IMG/VR virus record: IMGVR_UViG_3300034062_004519
Span: 1-29,966 of that record
Strand: one strand, 5' to 3'
From: a virus
Length of the DNA: 29,966 nt
In this document: in pieces, positions 14,396-22,048 of the stretch
How the letters are laid out: every line of letters starts with the position of its first letter
Position numbering within the stretch: the first letter of the stretch is position 1
Made by a program: the position numbers and the translations under genes
The notes under the pieces: model-generated
What the model was told of the DNA's origin: nothing
Database searches by the model: none
Seen by the model: the letters and a program-made list of their open reading frames with translations, nothing else

Positions 14396-15352
14396 TTAAG
14401 CGTAAATTACACCCTGGAGAGCCGGAGCAGAGCAGCATAGGTTTCCTTCAACCAAGATTATGGTGAAGAAAGCATCCTGATCCACTGGACGATCCATAGT
14501 TGGTGCTAATGGTTTGAAATCAGCTCCACGAACCATGTCAAAAGTCCAATACTTAGTATTGAGCAATCGGCATGAATTAGTCTCTAGAACTGAAGAGTTA
14601 AACCCTCCGTCAAACACAAAGTCGCACCCGTCATAGCTAAGAACACGGAATCCAGCCTCAGCCTTCTTGGTAGGCAGCTGAATACGCTGAATTGCGGTCA
14701 TTGAGCTATGGAGGAGCTTCCATGCAGTGCGGTCCATAAGTCCAAGGTCTGGCATCTCAGAACCACGAGTTAGGCGGCTGATGACATCAGTTATGGTCTC
14801 CTGAACATTTGCTGCTGTGAGAGTTAGGTTTAGTGCGTAGTTTCTAGCGAAGCTGTTACTAGCCCTATCAATTCCACCATAAGTGCCGGAAGAAGGGGAG
14901 GTCGATACGGCCTTCTTAATGCCGTCAAACTCCATTCCACCAAAGCCAGTACCATCACCACGAAGGGAGGTTGATACTGTGTTCTTTAGGCGTTCGATTG
15001 CAGCTTCCATCTTAGCCTCTGCCAAGTCGAGAAGAGCTTGCTCATCTCTGTTGGCGCGCTTCTCGCGTCCGCTCATAGCTACGGGCTCGTAAGCCTGCTT
15101 AATCTTGAAACGGAATGCGGTTAGGTCATCTATGGATGCTAGGTCTAGTGACTGGTAGCCCTGATAAAAACCGCCTACTGCCACGTCATTGTACATAACA
15201 GGCTTACGCAGCTCATCGCCACCACCGATTTTCTTAATGCGCCCCTTGGACTCAAGAGTAGAAGTTACTGGGTTGTGATGGAGCACAACATCAGCAATTT
15301 CATCCGACTGATCCCAAAGGGTTGCAACGATTGACTCTTCTAAATTTGCCAT
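14396..15352 (-). CDS. Major capsid (coat) protein
   Basis: The 318-residue protein follows the scaffold gene and precedes the decoration candidate, the classical coat position. It has an N-terminal helix (MANLEESIVATLWDQSDEIADVVLHHNPV), an E-loop-like segment with KIGGGDELRKPVMYND, a long helix (REKRANRDEQALLDLAEAKMEAAIERLKNTVS) and a DGTGFGGMEFDGIKKAV segment. Further on are a TAANVQETITDVISRLTRGSEMPDLGLMDR segment and a beta-rich end with FDMVRGADFKPLAPTMDRPVDQDAF. These are features of HK97-fold coat proteins of about 300-350 residues. The ATG at 15352 is preceded by AAGGGT. No N-terminal prohead-protease target or protease gene was seen, which fits use of a separate scaffold. Confidence 0.8.
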   Translation of the reverse strand: MANLEESIVATLWDQSDEIADVVLHHNPVTSTLESKGRIKKIGGGDELRKPVMYNDVAVGGFYQGYQSLDLASIDDLTAFRFKIKQAYEPVAMSGREKRANRDEQALLDLAEAKMEAAIERLKNTVSTSLRGDGTGFGGMEFDGIKKAVSTSPSSGTYGGIDRASNSFARNYALNLTLTAANVQETITDVISRLTRGSEMPDLGLMDRTAWKLLHSSMTAIQRIQLPTKKAEAGFRVLSYDGCDFVFDGGFNSSVLETNSCRLLNTKYWTFDMVRGADFKPLAPTMDRPVDQDAFFTIILVEGNLCCSAPALQGVIYA

Positions 15353-15389
15353 TGTGTTACCCTTTATAAATTAGGATAACCCGTTAGCA

Positions 15390-16415
15390 TTATTCGCCGT
15401 GAAAACGACGCCGCAGGTTATCCCCTAATGATTTGGAGTTTAGCCTGGGAGTCCCGCTACCGGCGGAGCCAGATATTGATTTGGCAGCTTGTTTAGCCTT
15501 CTGAACCACGGCCTGCTGCTGTTCGATTACCGGCTTTGCGGTCATTCTTTGAACGAGACCGGAAAAAGTCGGATTGCCGTTAACAACGTAGTTATATGCA
15601 GTCTCTAGTACCTGCTCAGGGGAGGAATACCGCCCTGTAGCATTTAGAGCCTGAACTACTGGAGCCATCTCAGCCTCTAATTGAGCAGCTGTTTCTGGGT
15701 CCCTGAATAACGGCTTGTTATTCATAAATGATGTTACAACCTGTTGGTTATAATAATCAACAGCCTTTTTTTGCTGTTCCGATTGTATTTTCTGATAACG
15801 CTCCTCTGCTATGCGCTCTGCCTCTTCCCTGGTTAGATATTGAGGGGCTTGTTGCTGCTGTGGTTGATAACCTTGCAAGTCTTCAAGGCGCACCCCATAG
15901 GAGTCTAGCCAGTCTAAAGCTGTAGCTACTGGGTCTTGCTGCATCGCCTTATCCCAGGCAATAGCTCGCTTAGTGACATCGGTTATGGATATGCCGTCTT
16001 TAGCATATTCATCCTCGTACTGTTTGATAGTTTCGTATAGTCCAGCAGTATGTTTTTTTAATTGCTCAACCTCTTGCATTTTGCGACTATAATCAGACCG
16101 TGTTTCATAAGCTCTACGGTTTAGATAGGATTGCAAGATATGAGCATTAGCCGCAGTTGGATTCAGAAACGCCTCTTTTTCCGCAGCATTCATATCAGCA
16201 GGAGGGGCCAGCGGAATAGGCGTCTCAACTTTCTCGACCGCTACGGGCTCGCTTTTGGTAGGCTCTGCTGTCTTGCTAGCCTTATCATCACTGCCGTTCT
16301 CGTCAGTAATGTTACTAAACTGTTGCTTCAGCGATTCTCTAATTGAAAGATTAGCTGGCTCACGATTTACTGTTACTTGTGTATCTTCTGGGGTTGATAT
16401 TTCTTTATCTTCCAT
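15390..16415 (-). CDS. Scaffolding-like protein
   Basis: The product has 341 residues and is highly charged and helical. The N-terminal 75 residues are disordered and acidic (MEDKEISTPEDTQVTV...). The middle is coiled coil (RSDYSRKMQEVEQLKKHTAGLYETIKQYEDEYAKDG) with a Gln-rich stretch (GYQPQQQQAPQY) and another helix, REEAERIAEERYQKIQSEQQKK. The C-terminus is short and basic (RLNSKSLGDNLRRRFHGE). A basic C-terminal end on an acidic helical protein just before the coat gene is typical of phage scaffolds such as that of P22, where the end binds coat. The start overlaps the upstream gene by 11 bases. Confidence 0.7.
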   Translation of the reverse strand: MEDKEISTPEDTQVTVNREPANLSIRESLKQQFSNITDENGSDDKASKTAEPTKSEPVAVEKVETPIPLAPPADMNAAEKEAFLNPTAANAHILQSYLNRRAYETRSDYSRKMQEVEQLKKHTAGLYETIKQYEDEYAKDGISITDVTKRAIAWDKAMQQDPVATALDWLDSYGVRLEDLQGYQPQQQQAPQYLTREEAERIAEERYQKIQSEQQKKAVDYYNQQVVTSFMNNKPLFRDPETAAQLEAEMAPVVQALNATGRYSSPEQVLETAYNYVVNGNPTFSGLVQRMTAKPVIEQQQAVVQKAKQAAKSISGSAGSGTPRLNSKSLGDNLRRRFHGE

Positions 16416-16719
16416 GTCTATACCTATCTATTATTTGGTTGGTTAGTTGTTTGGCTAGCCTGCGAGTGGATGCGCCAGATTCTTGATCTGGGATGTACCC
16501 TCTATCGTAAGCATCACCAACCTCAATAGCTCCAGCAGCTCTGTAAGCTGCTCTAAGCTTTGATTTACTGGTATAGATTTCTTTAGAATTTAATGGGTTT
16601 CGAGTAGGCTCCATCTCGTCTTGAATAAACAAATCCCTAGCGTATTTCTCTCGCTTAACTTCCTCTATTGGGACTACTTTGTCTTGTATTTTGCAGTATT
16701 GATATAGTTTGTTTTTCAT
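16405..16719 (-). CDS. Conserved small phage protein of head region
   Basis: This 104-residue basic protein contains the block FIQDEMEPTRNPLNSKEIYTSKSKLR...AAGAIEVGDAYDRG. That follows a pattern common in phage head operons (I.D.M.P...P..GK...SKS..R...K..G..EVG) in a family often seen next to portal or scaffold genes. The N-terminal CKIQDKVVP could be the remnant of a zinc ribbon, but only one cysteine is present. It overlaps the scaffold gene by 11 bases and abuts the upstream stop. Its function is unknown. Confidence 0.6.
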   Translation of the reverse strand: MKNKLYQYCKIQDKVVPIEEVKREKYARDLFIQDEMEPTRNPLNSKEIYTSKSKLRAAYRAAGAIEVGDAYDRGYIPDQESGASTRRLAKQLTNQIIDRYRHGR

Positions 16720-17018
16720 TAGTCATCCTCCATCATTAGCACCATCATTAGCAATCTAATGCGCCGGAATCGTTCTTGACCTGCTATTTCCTGTCGCCTA
16801 ACGGCATCTTCTGCTGCCCGTTTTGCTTCTAATGCTTCTTGCTGCCTGCCTAGTAATATCTGAGCGGCTAAGTATTCGTCTAATAGCTCCTCTTCTGTTT
16901 TGCGCTTTTTACGCCTTCTTTTAGAAAGAATATCAGAGGTATCAGTAACGGGATAGACCCATCCACCTGGTAGGCCATAAATGGCGTGTAGGTAGTTTTG
17001 AAACCCTGCATTAGTCAC
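16719..17018 (-). CDS. Small basic/charged protein, unknown
   Basis: The product has 99 residues from a GTG at 17018, which overlaps the upstream gene by eight bases. The first 30 residues contain an aromatic patch (NYLHAIYGLPGGWVYP). A strongly basic KRRRKKRKTEEELLDEY segment follows, then a long Ala/Arg/Glu coiled coil (AAQILLGRQQEALEAKRAAEDAVRRQE). The protein ends RIRLLMMVLMMEDD. It could bind DNA, RNA or acidic scaffold surfaces; nothing specific is recognised. Tight overlap with both neighbours supports it being real. Confidence 0.55.
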   Translation of the reverse strand: MTNAGFQNYLHAIYGLPGGWVYPVTDTSDILSKRRRKKRKTEEELLDEYLAAQILLGRQQEALEAKRAAEDAVRRQEIAGQERFRRIRLLMMVLMMEDD

Positions 17019-17685
17019 TGTTGATTCCTACTATAGGCTGCGCTTCTGAGTTAGTAGTAACCGTCCTAGTGCCTAGCACTGTAGTGTCATCTGACTTGGT
17101 TACTGTCAAAGTATTGGCACTAACCTGTGTATTGTGTACTCCTTGAGCTACCATTCCATACAAACTACGCAAAGACTCGTTACCTCCTACTGGGCTTGCT
17201 TCTACGTCTGCTGTAGTTCTTTTCATTACGGTATCAGCAAGATTTTGATTCCCTGCTGTTGATAAGCTACGAGAAGTATAACTCCAAACTTCTGCTGCCG
17301 TTGCGCCAGAACCGGAGGTGCTAACTACGGTTGAGTTTGCTGATTGGATTAGGAGGGCTTGGACTCCGGCTGAGTAGGCGATGGGGTCTCCGCTTGGTCC
17401 TCCGATAAGGTTGCCTCCGGCGATACGGGCGACGTAGTTGCCTGCTGGAAACTTAAGTTGCCACGTCCCCAAAAGCTCGACGGTGATACCGACTTGGACA
17501 CCTGGACCAAGTTGGTCAAGGCCCGATCCTTTTCCGATTCTGTCATATAAAATCCCCTCTTCTGATGCTTGTGCTAATTTAATTGAGTCATAAAGCGTAG
17601 CGCAATCTATATCGACCACGCCAGCGTCTATGTCTATTAACGTAGTGTCAAAATTAAATGTAAATGGAGCTATATAGTAACTCAT
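17011..17685 (-). CDS. Appendage-associated structural protein
   Basis: This 224-residue protein starts MSYYIAPFTFNFDTTLIDID, and its central block has the pattern LYDSIKLAQASEEGILYDRI...LGPGVQVGITVELL, GTWQLKFPAGNYVARIAGGNLIGG and AYSAGVQALLIQSANSTVV. I recall this block from tail or appendage proteins of several phages, where it follows a large fibre. After a Ser/Gly linker (STSGSGATAAEVWSY) the C-terminus is beta-rich with a DDTTVLGTRTV hairpin. It follows the 1274-residue appendage gene with an overlapping start and stop, so the two products probably form one virion structure. Baseplate-like or head-fibre roles cannot be told apart. Confidence 0.6.
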   Translation of the reverse strand: MSYYIAPFTFNFDTTLIDIDAGVVDIDCATLYDSIKLAQASEEGILYDRIGKGSGLDQLGPGVQVGITVELLGTWQLKFPAGNYVARIAGGNLIGGPSGDPIAYSAGVQALLIQSANSTVVSTSGSGATAAEVWSYTSRSLSTAGNQNLADTVMKRTTADVEASPVGGNESLRSLYGMVAQGVHNTQVSANTLTVTKSDDTTVLGTRTVTTNSEAQPIVGINSD

Positions 17686-20600
17686 TAGATGTCACTCACT
17701 CTTGATGCGTTAATAGTAGTTGCAGGGGCCACGACCGATATAATTGAATCAAATGGTAGTATTGGTGTCGACCCTCCATTTCTAACATCCACTCTACAAT
17801 CAAAAGTAGTATTAAAAAGTATTGTTACTGCTTCTGAAGTGCTAGTAGTTATTTTGTCAATAAACGGAACAAATACGTCATCCCCTGACACTATGTTTTC
17901 TATTAAAGCAGGAGAAAGTCCAGAGAATGTTTTAGTAGAGGTGTTTACACTAGAGTAGGTATATCTTGCGTTTTTAATGCGGATAACTCCGGATGATGGA
18001 GTTTCTGCTTTGATAGTTTCTGCTACAGTTATTGATGTGGCACCTAATGATGCTGCATTAGGGGTATACTCATCTTTAAGTATTTCTCCAGTTCCATCAT
18101 CACGAGCGACTAAAACTCTATCGCCAGATACTAAATTGCCGACTGTAATGGTTGAGGTAACTGCTGGACTATAATAAGTGCCATCATCAGCTTGCATACG
18201 GGCAAAGCCTGGAATTTCATTACCGCCACCATCTACCACCCTAACGCCTTTGAGAGCAGCTCCAGCAGAGCCAAAGACCGTTCCTCTTGCTGTTTCGTAG
18301 CTTGTACCTACTGCTACCACCATGTCGTGATAAGCCATGTTGTGGCGTGTGCTATCAAAAGAAAATGAGTCTTGAGCTTGATTCCAGCTTAGCCAATTAG
18401 CTATCGTAGCCGCACTGGAGCCATCAGTAACAGTAATTGTAATTGACCATTGTTTACTATTCCAGGTTACTGGTGAAGCACCATGGTTGGTTATTGTAAT
18501 TGATTTACTACCTGGGTTTGTATCTGGAATTGCATTATCAATTTGTGAAACAGGAATACTACCGCCTAACTCTTTTAAAGTAAAGCCAGATTCAATGGTA
18601 TTGTAACCAGGCTTGCGAACTCGAAGTGTGGCTGATGTGTCTGAAAACCAATCACAAAATAAAGAAATTGGAGCTGTCTTTGAAGCCTGGTAAAGTAAAG
18701 CACCATCTGAGTTTCTGAAGATTGCTGCTCTGGTATCTGCAAGAGAACCTGTTATTGTGTATTCGGCTTCATTATCACCATATGACGTTGCCGCAATACT
18801 GGCTGTATCTGTGTTTGCAAAAACGTAAATTGAATTAAGTCTATTGTTAATATTGGCAGTATTACAAACCGCTCTAATTCTAAGTCTTACGCCTGAAGTT
18901 GAAATGCCAGTTTCACCAGAAAGATTGGCAGCCGTTAGTGCTTTAAAAGTTCCGCTAAAGCCTGTACCTTTGTCGATGTCATAAGTCAAAGTATGATTGG
19001 CTGCATTAGTAGCATTTACTGTTGGAGCTGTGTTTGCAAATGATGTAACGCCTTTAATGTAGTAGCTCCACGTCCAAGTGATTTGGTCATTAAGATTGAC
19101 CATAGCAACAGAATTGCCATCACGCCTAAACGTTCCTACATCTTCTGTGAAAGCTATTTCAGAACGATAATCGTTTGGATCTTTTGGAGAACCACAAGCA
19201 AGTATTAAACGTATTGTAGTTGGAGCTGTATAACTGTTAAGTATTTCGCTAAAATGTCCACCTACGCCACTTAACCTTAATGTTCCACCTAGACCTCGCC
19301 TTGCGTAGCCTGGAACTTGTGTAAAAGTGTCAAATTGCCCTGTCCCCGATGTTACATAGCAAGAATTTAGCAAATAACTGTCTGAAGGTGCGATGTTTAA
19401 GGGATCGCCACCATTGTTTGCAATATAAATTTTTGAAGCACTAAATCGTTTTAAAACTGGAGCAAAGCCAGTCAATCTAAAATTTGTGCCACCCGTAAAT
19501 GGTGAACCTGAAGTTCCTATATTTCTGATTCTTACATCGTAGCAATTTGACCAGCTACAGTTCCCATTTGGAGCGTCTATCCAAAATTGATAACCGTCCC
19601 AAAGAATATCAGAGCTATTCTGAATACCTATTTGCACTGAAGCAACATTTTGAGTAGCTGTATTGTTTCTACCAACAAAAGTCCAATTTTTTAAAGTAAC
19701 TCCCGTACAGCCGTCTATAAGCCAGTTGTAGAAGTTGCCACCATGATTCCCTATTTTAGTATCTTGCACCAAAACATTAGTACAGCCTATAAGTTGAGCG
19801 CACCAAGTATTACTCTGTGGCCGCATAAAAAAGCCGCCATCTATTGTTACGTTGTTTGAAAGTCTAATGTTAAACGCAAACTCGCTAAACATTCCCCACA
19901 TGTAACAATTTTTTATCGTTACTTTTTTGCAATTTTGCATCCAAAAATGAGCGGCATAAGAACCGCCATAACTTGAGTGCTGACAAGTTACGCAATCTTG
20001 ATAATAAACTTCTTCACAAGCATTAGGCCCATCAGAACCAGTTCTTCCATTACCATCTGTATGACCGCAAAAACGAATATCGAATAACTTGCCACCACCA
20101 GCAAATCTATGCTGTCCATTGACGTGTGTCATTGTTGTAGAAGCGTTTAGGTTATTTGTGATAACCATTGTATAAACTGGGAACGCAGAAATTATATTAG
20201 CCGCATAGTTTGCGCTTGCCGCTATAGAAACATGAATATTAGGCACCCTAATCTTTGCACCACTAGGAGGAAGTCTCCCAGCATTAGCGCCGCAAAATGT
20301 AATAGTTCCTGTACTTGGATTTGATGTATAAACATTGTTTCTAGCGTCTGTGCCAAAGTTAGCGGCAACCAAACCAAAACTAGGACTACTTGTTCTTAAA
20401 CTGCCTGCTCCAGTTACTACTACTAAAGCATTTGCTGTAAGCGTTAATTGTGTTGTTGATTGAATTGAAAGTACAAAACCTACAATCGTATCCCCAGTAA
20501 ATAACGGAGAACCTACGGGAGTGTTAGTTGTGTTAAAAGTTGTTCCTGTGCCTGTTACGATTGCACTACCAGCAGTAGTGGTAATTGTCCCTGCTGGAGC

Positions 20601-21509
20601 TTGTGTTGTTGGTACATGTTGCCACCACTCATAAACACCGCTTCCTGCGCTAGTTTCAATCTGTAACGCTGGGCATAAATCCGCTACATAATATTTAATT
20701 TGCTGTCCAATGTTGCCGTTGGTAGTTCCTAGTTCAAACCAATCTCCAGTCCATGTAGTAGTTGAGAATCCTGAAACAGTAACGCCAGTACTTGCGTCTC
20801 GGCCTACGATATTTAGCCAGCCTCTTTGACCGCCAGTTGCACTATTAACAGTAGCAGTTGCACCGTTAGCAAAAGTTAAAACGTCATTGTCGTTTATAGT
20901 TCCAATCTTGCTTCTAAGCTTTACATAGCCAGTTGCAGGCATAGCAGTCCCAGCCGTGCTTGGTGATACGGCCAAGTCTGTAAAGATTCCTAAAAACTCT
21001 CCACGATTGACTCCGCCTACTGTTACATCTGCTGTTCCTTGGGTTCCTAGTGATGGAACGTTACCTGTTGAAGCGTCAAAAGGAACCCACCAAACTGTTG
21101 TACCGTCTACTACTAAATTACCATCGGAAATCGTTGTTATGCCTAATACAGCCGCTTGCTGCCCCCAACGACTATCGCTATTAATGGTTAAAGTGGCTCC
21201 AGTGTCAATAGTAATAGTGTCGCCATTTTCTAATGCTAAGCCTCTATAGACTGTGCCCGTAACTCCTGTTACAGTAGCCGCTGAATTTGCTCGTAATAAA
21301 AGCGTGGTTGTATTAGTGATTGAATTGATAATTCCTAAAAAAGTTGTACCGCTGTAAAGAGGAGCGCCTAGAGGAGTATTTGTAGTATTAAAAGTAGTGC
21401 CAACGCCTGTAACTGTAGTGTTTGCGGTAGATGCGCTAATAGTGCCAGCGAGCGCAGTTGCTACGGCATCGTCAAGGTTTCTGCTGGTTGATACGGTAAT
21501 ATTTGACAT
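17685..21509 (-). CDS. Large beta-helix virion appendage (tailspike-like), possible polysaccharide-binding or -cleaving
   Basis: At 1274 residues this is the largest gene here. Residues 22-84 and 307-370 are a duplicated module (TG.GTTFNTTNTP.G.PL..G). Residues 95-300 carry a beta-rich domain. About 440-760 is a right-handed parallel beta helix, with repeated short strands such as VTIKNCYMWG, NNVTIDGGFF, TNVLVQDTKIG, GVTLKNWTF and YDVRIRNIG, separated by Asn/Gly turns. The C-terminal 450 residues hold Ig-like strands (SITITNHGASPVTW, WSITITVTDGSSAATIANWL) and end with VFVPFIDKITTSTSE...VRNGGSTPILPFDS. Beta helices of this kind bind, and in many phages cleave, capsule or O-antigen. No catalytic Asp/Glu set is assigned. 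It lies between portal and scaffold, not in the tail region. Confidence 0.75.
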   Translation of the reverse strand: MSNITVSTSRNLDDAVATALAGTISASTANTTVTGVGTTFNTTNTPLGAPLYSGTTFLGIINSITNTTTLLLRANSAATVTGVTGTVYRGLALENGDTITIDTGATLTINSDSRWGQQAAVLGITTISDGNLVVDGTTVWWVPFDASTGNVPSLGTQGTADVTVGGVNRGEFLGIFTDLAVSPSTAGTAMPATGYVKLRSKIGTINDNDVLTFANGATATVNSATGGQRGWLNIVGRDASTGVTVSGFSTTTWTGDWFELGTTNGNIGQQIKYYVADLCPALQIETSAGSGVYEWWQHVPTTQAPAGTITTTAGSAIVTGTGTTFNTTNTPVGSPLFTGDTIVGFVLSIQSTTQLTLTANALVVVTGAGSLRTSSPSFGLVAANFGTDARNNVYTSNPSTGTITFCGANAGRLPPSGAKIRVPNIHVSIAASANYAANIISAFPVYTMVITNNLNASTTMTHVNGQHRFAGGGKLFDIRFCGHTDGNGRTGSDGPNACEEVYYQDCVTCQHSSYGGSYAAHFWMQNCKKVTIKNCYMWGMFSEFAFNIRLSNNVTIDGGFFMRPQSNTWCAQLIGCTNVLVQDTKIGNHGGNFYNWLIDGCTGVTLKNWTFVGRNNTATQNVASVQIGIQNSSDILWDGYQFWIDAPNGNCSWSNCYDVRIRNIGTSGSPFTGGTNFRLTGFAPVLKRFSASKIYIANNGGDPLNIAPSDSYLLNSCYVTSGTGQFDTFTQVPGYARRGLGGTLRLSGVGGHFSEILNSYTAPTTIRLILACGSPKDPNDYRSEIAFTEDVGTFRRDGNSVAMVNLNDQITWTWSYYIKGVTSFANTAPTVNATNAANHTLTYDIDKGTGFSGTFKALTAANLSGETGISTSGVRLRIRAVCNTANINNRLNSIYVFANTDTASIAATSYGDNEAEYTITGSLADTRAAIFRNSDGALLYQASKTAPISLFCDWFSDTSATLRVRKPGYNTIESGFTLKELGGSIPVSQIDNAIPDTNPGSKSITITNHGASPVTWNSKQWSITITVTDGSSAATIANWLSWNQAQDSFSFDSTRHNMAYHDMVVAVGTSYETARGTVFGSAGAALKGVRVVDGGGNEIPGFARMQADDGTYYSPAVTSTITVGNLVSGDRVLVARDDGTGEILKDEYTPNAASLGATSITVAETIKAETPSSGVIRIKNARYTYSSVNTSTKTFSGLSPALIENIVSGDDVFVPFIDKITTSTSEAVTILFNTTFDCRVDVRNGGSTPILPFDSIISVVAPATTINASRVSDI

Positions 21510-21512
21510 AGT

Positions 21513-22046
21513 TTATAACGGAACCACCACTATTGAATTGCCGTAAGATGAAAATGTTGTTCCAGTATCGTTGGTTACTGTAAAACTTGCAACGAACGAA
21601 GCTGCGATGTTGTTAAATTCAATTCGCTTTTCGCTTAGTGTTGCAGCAAGTTCTAATTCGTACGCTGTAATTCCATCACTAATCGATATCATGCCACCAG
21701 ATGTAGGTTGAAACTCATTAAGAAGAATAATTATTCTAACATAATTAGAAGTGCCTACATTAGTAACAACAAAAAATGAAGATGTTGCAGCGTCGGCCAA
21801 ACTATTTAATGGTGTGCCATCTATTTGATAAGTAGTTAAATCCGCTAATACGTCAATAGTTTCTAAAGCATTTTCTATTATGCTAGTTGTTGATTTGCCA
21901 ATATTTGCAGCGGATAAAAATAATGTTTTTGCGCTATCTGTTAAATAAGTTAATAAATTAGCTGGTAAAATTGCATTTACATCAATGGCTGAGGAGCCTG
22001 CTGGTGGAGTTTGTGGAATAACTATTGGTGGTGGGGCTCCTACCAT
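21513..22046 (-). CDS. Beta-rich structural protein of the appendage module, unknown
   Basis: The product has 177 residues, starting MVGAPPPIVIPQTPPAGSSAID. A helical part follows (NLLTYLTDSAKTLFLSAANI, TTSIIENALETIDVLADL), then about 100 residues of beta-strand sequence (SSFFVVTNVGTSNYVRIIILLNE, TAYELELAATLSEKRIEF, SFTVTNDTGTTFSSYG). The Pro-rich N-terminus could be an anchoring peptide. Three bases separate it from the appendage gene and two from the portal gene. It is more A/T-rich than the portal gene beside it. A connector or chaperone for the beta-helix appendage is a reasonable guess, but no family is recognised. Confidence 0.55.
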   Translation of the reverse strand: MVGAPPPIVIPQTPPAGSSAIDVNAILPANLLTYLTDSAKTLFLSAANIGKSTTSIIENALETIDVLADLTTYQIDGTPLNSLADAATSSFFVVTNVGTSNYVRIIILLNEFQPTSGGMISISDGITAYELELAATLSEKRIEFNNIAASFVASFTVTNDTGTTFSSYGNSIVVVPL

Positions 22047-22048
22047 TG

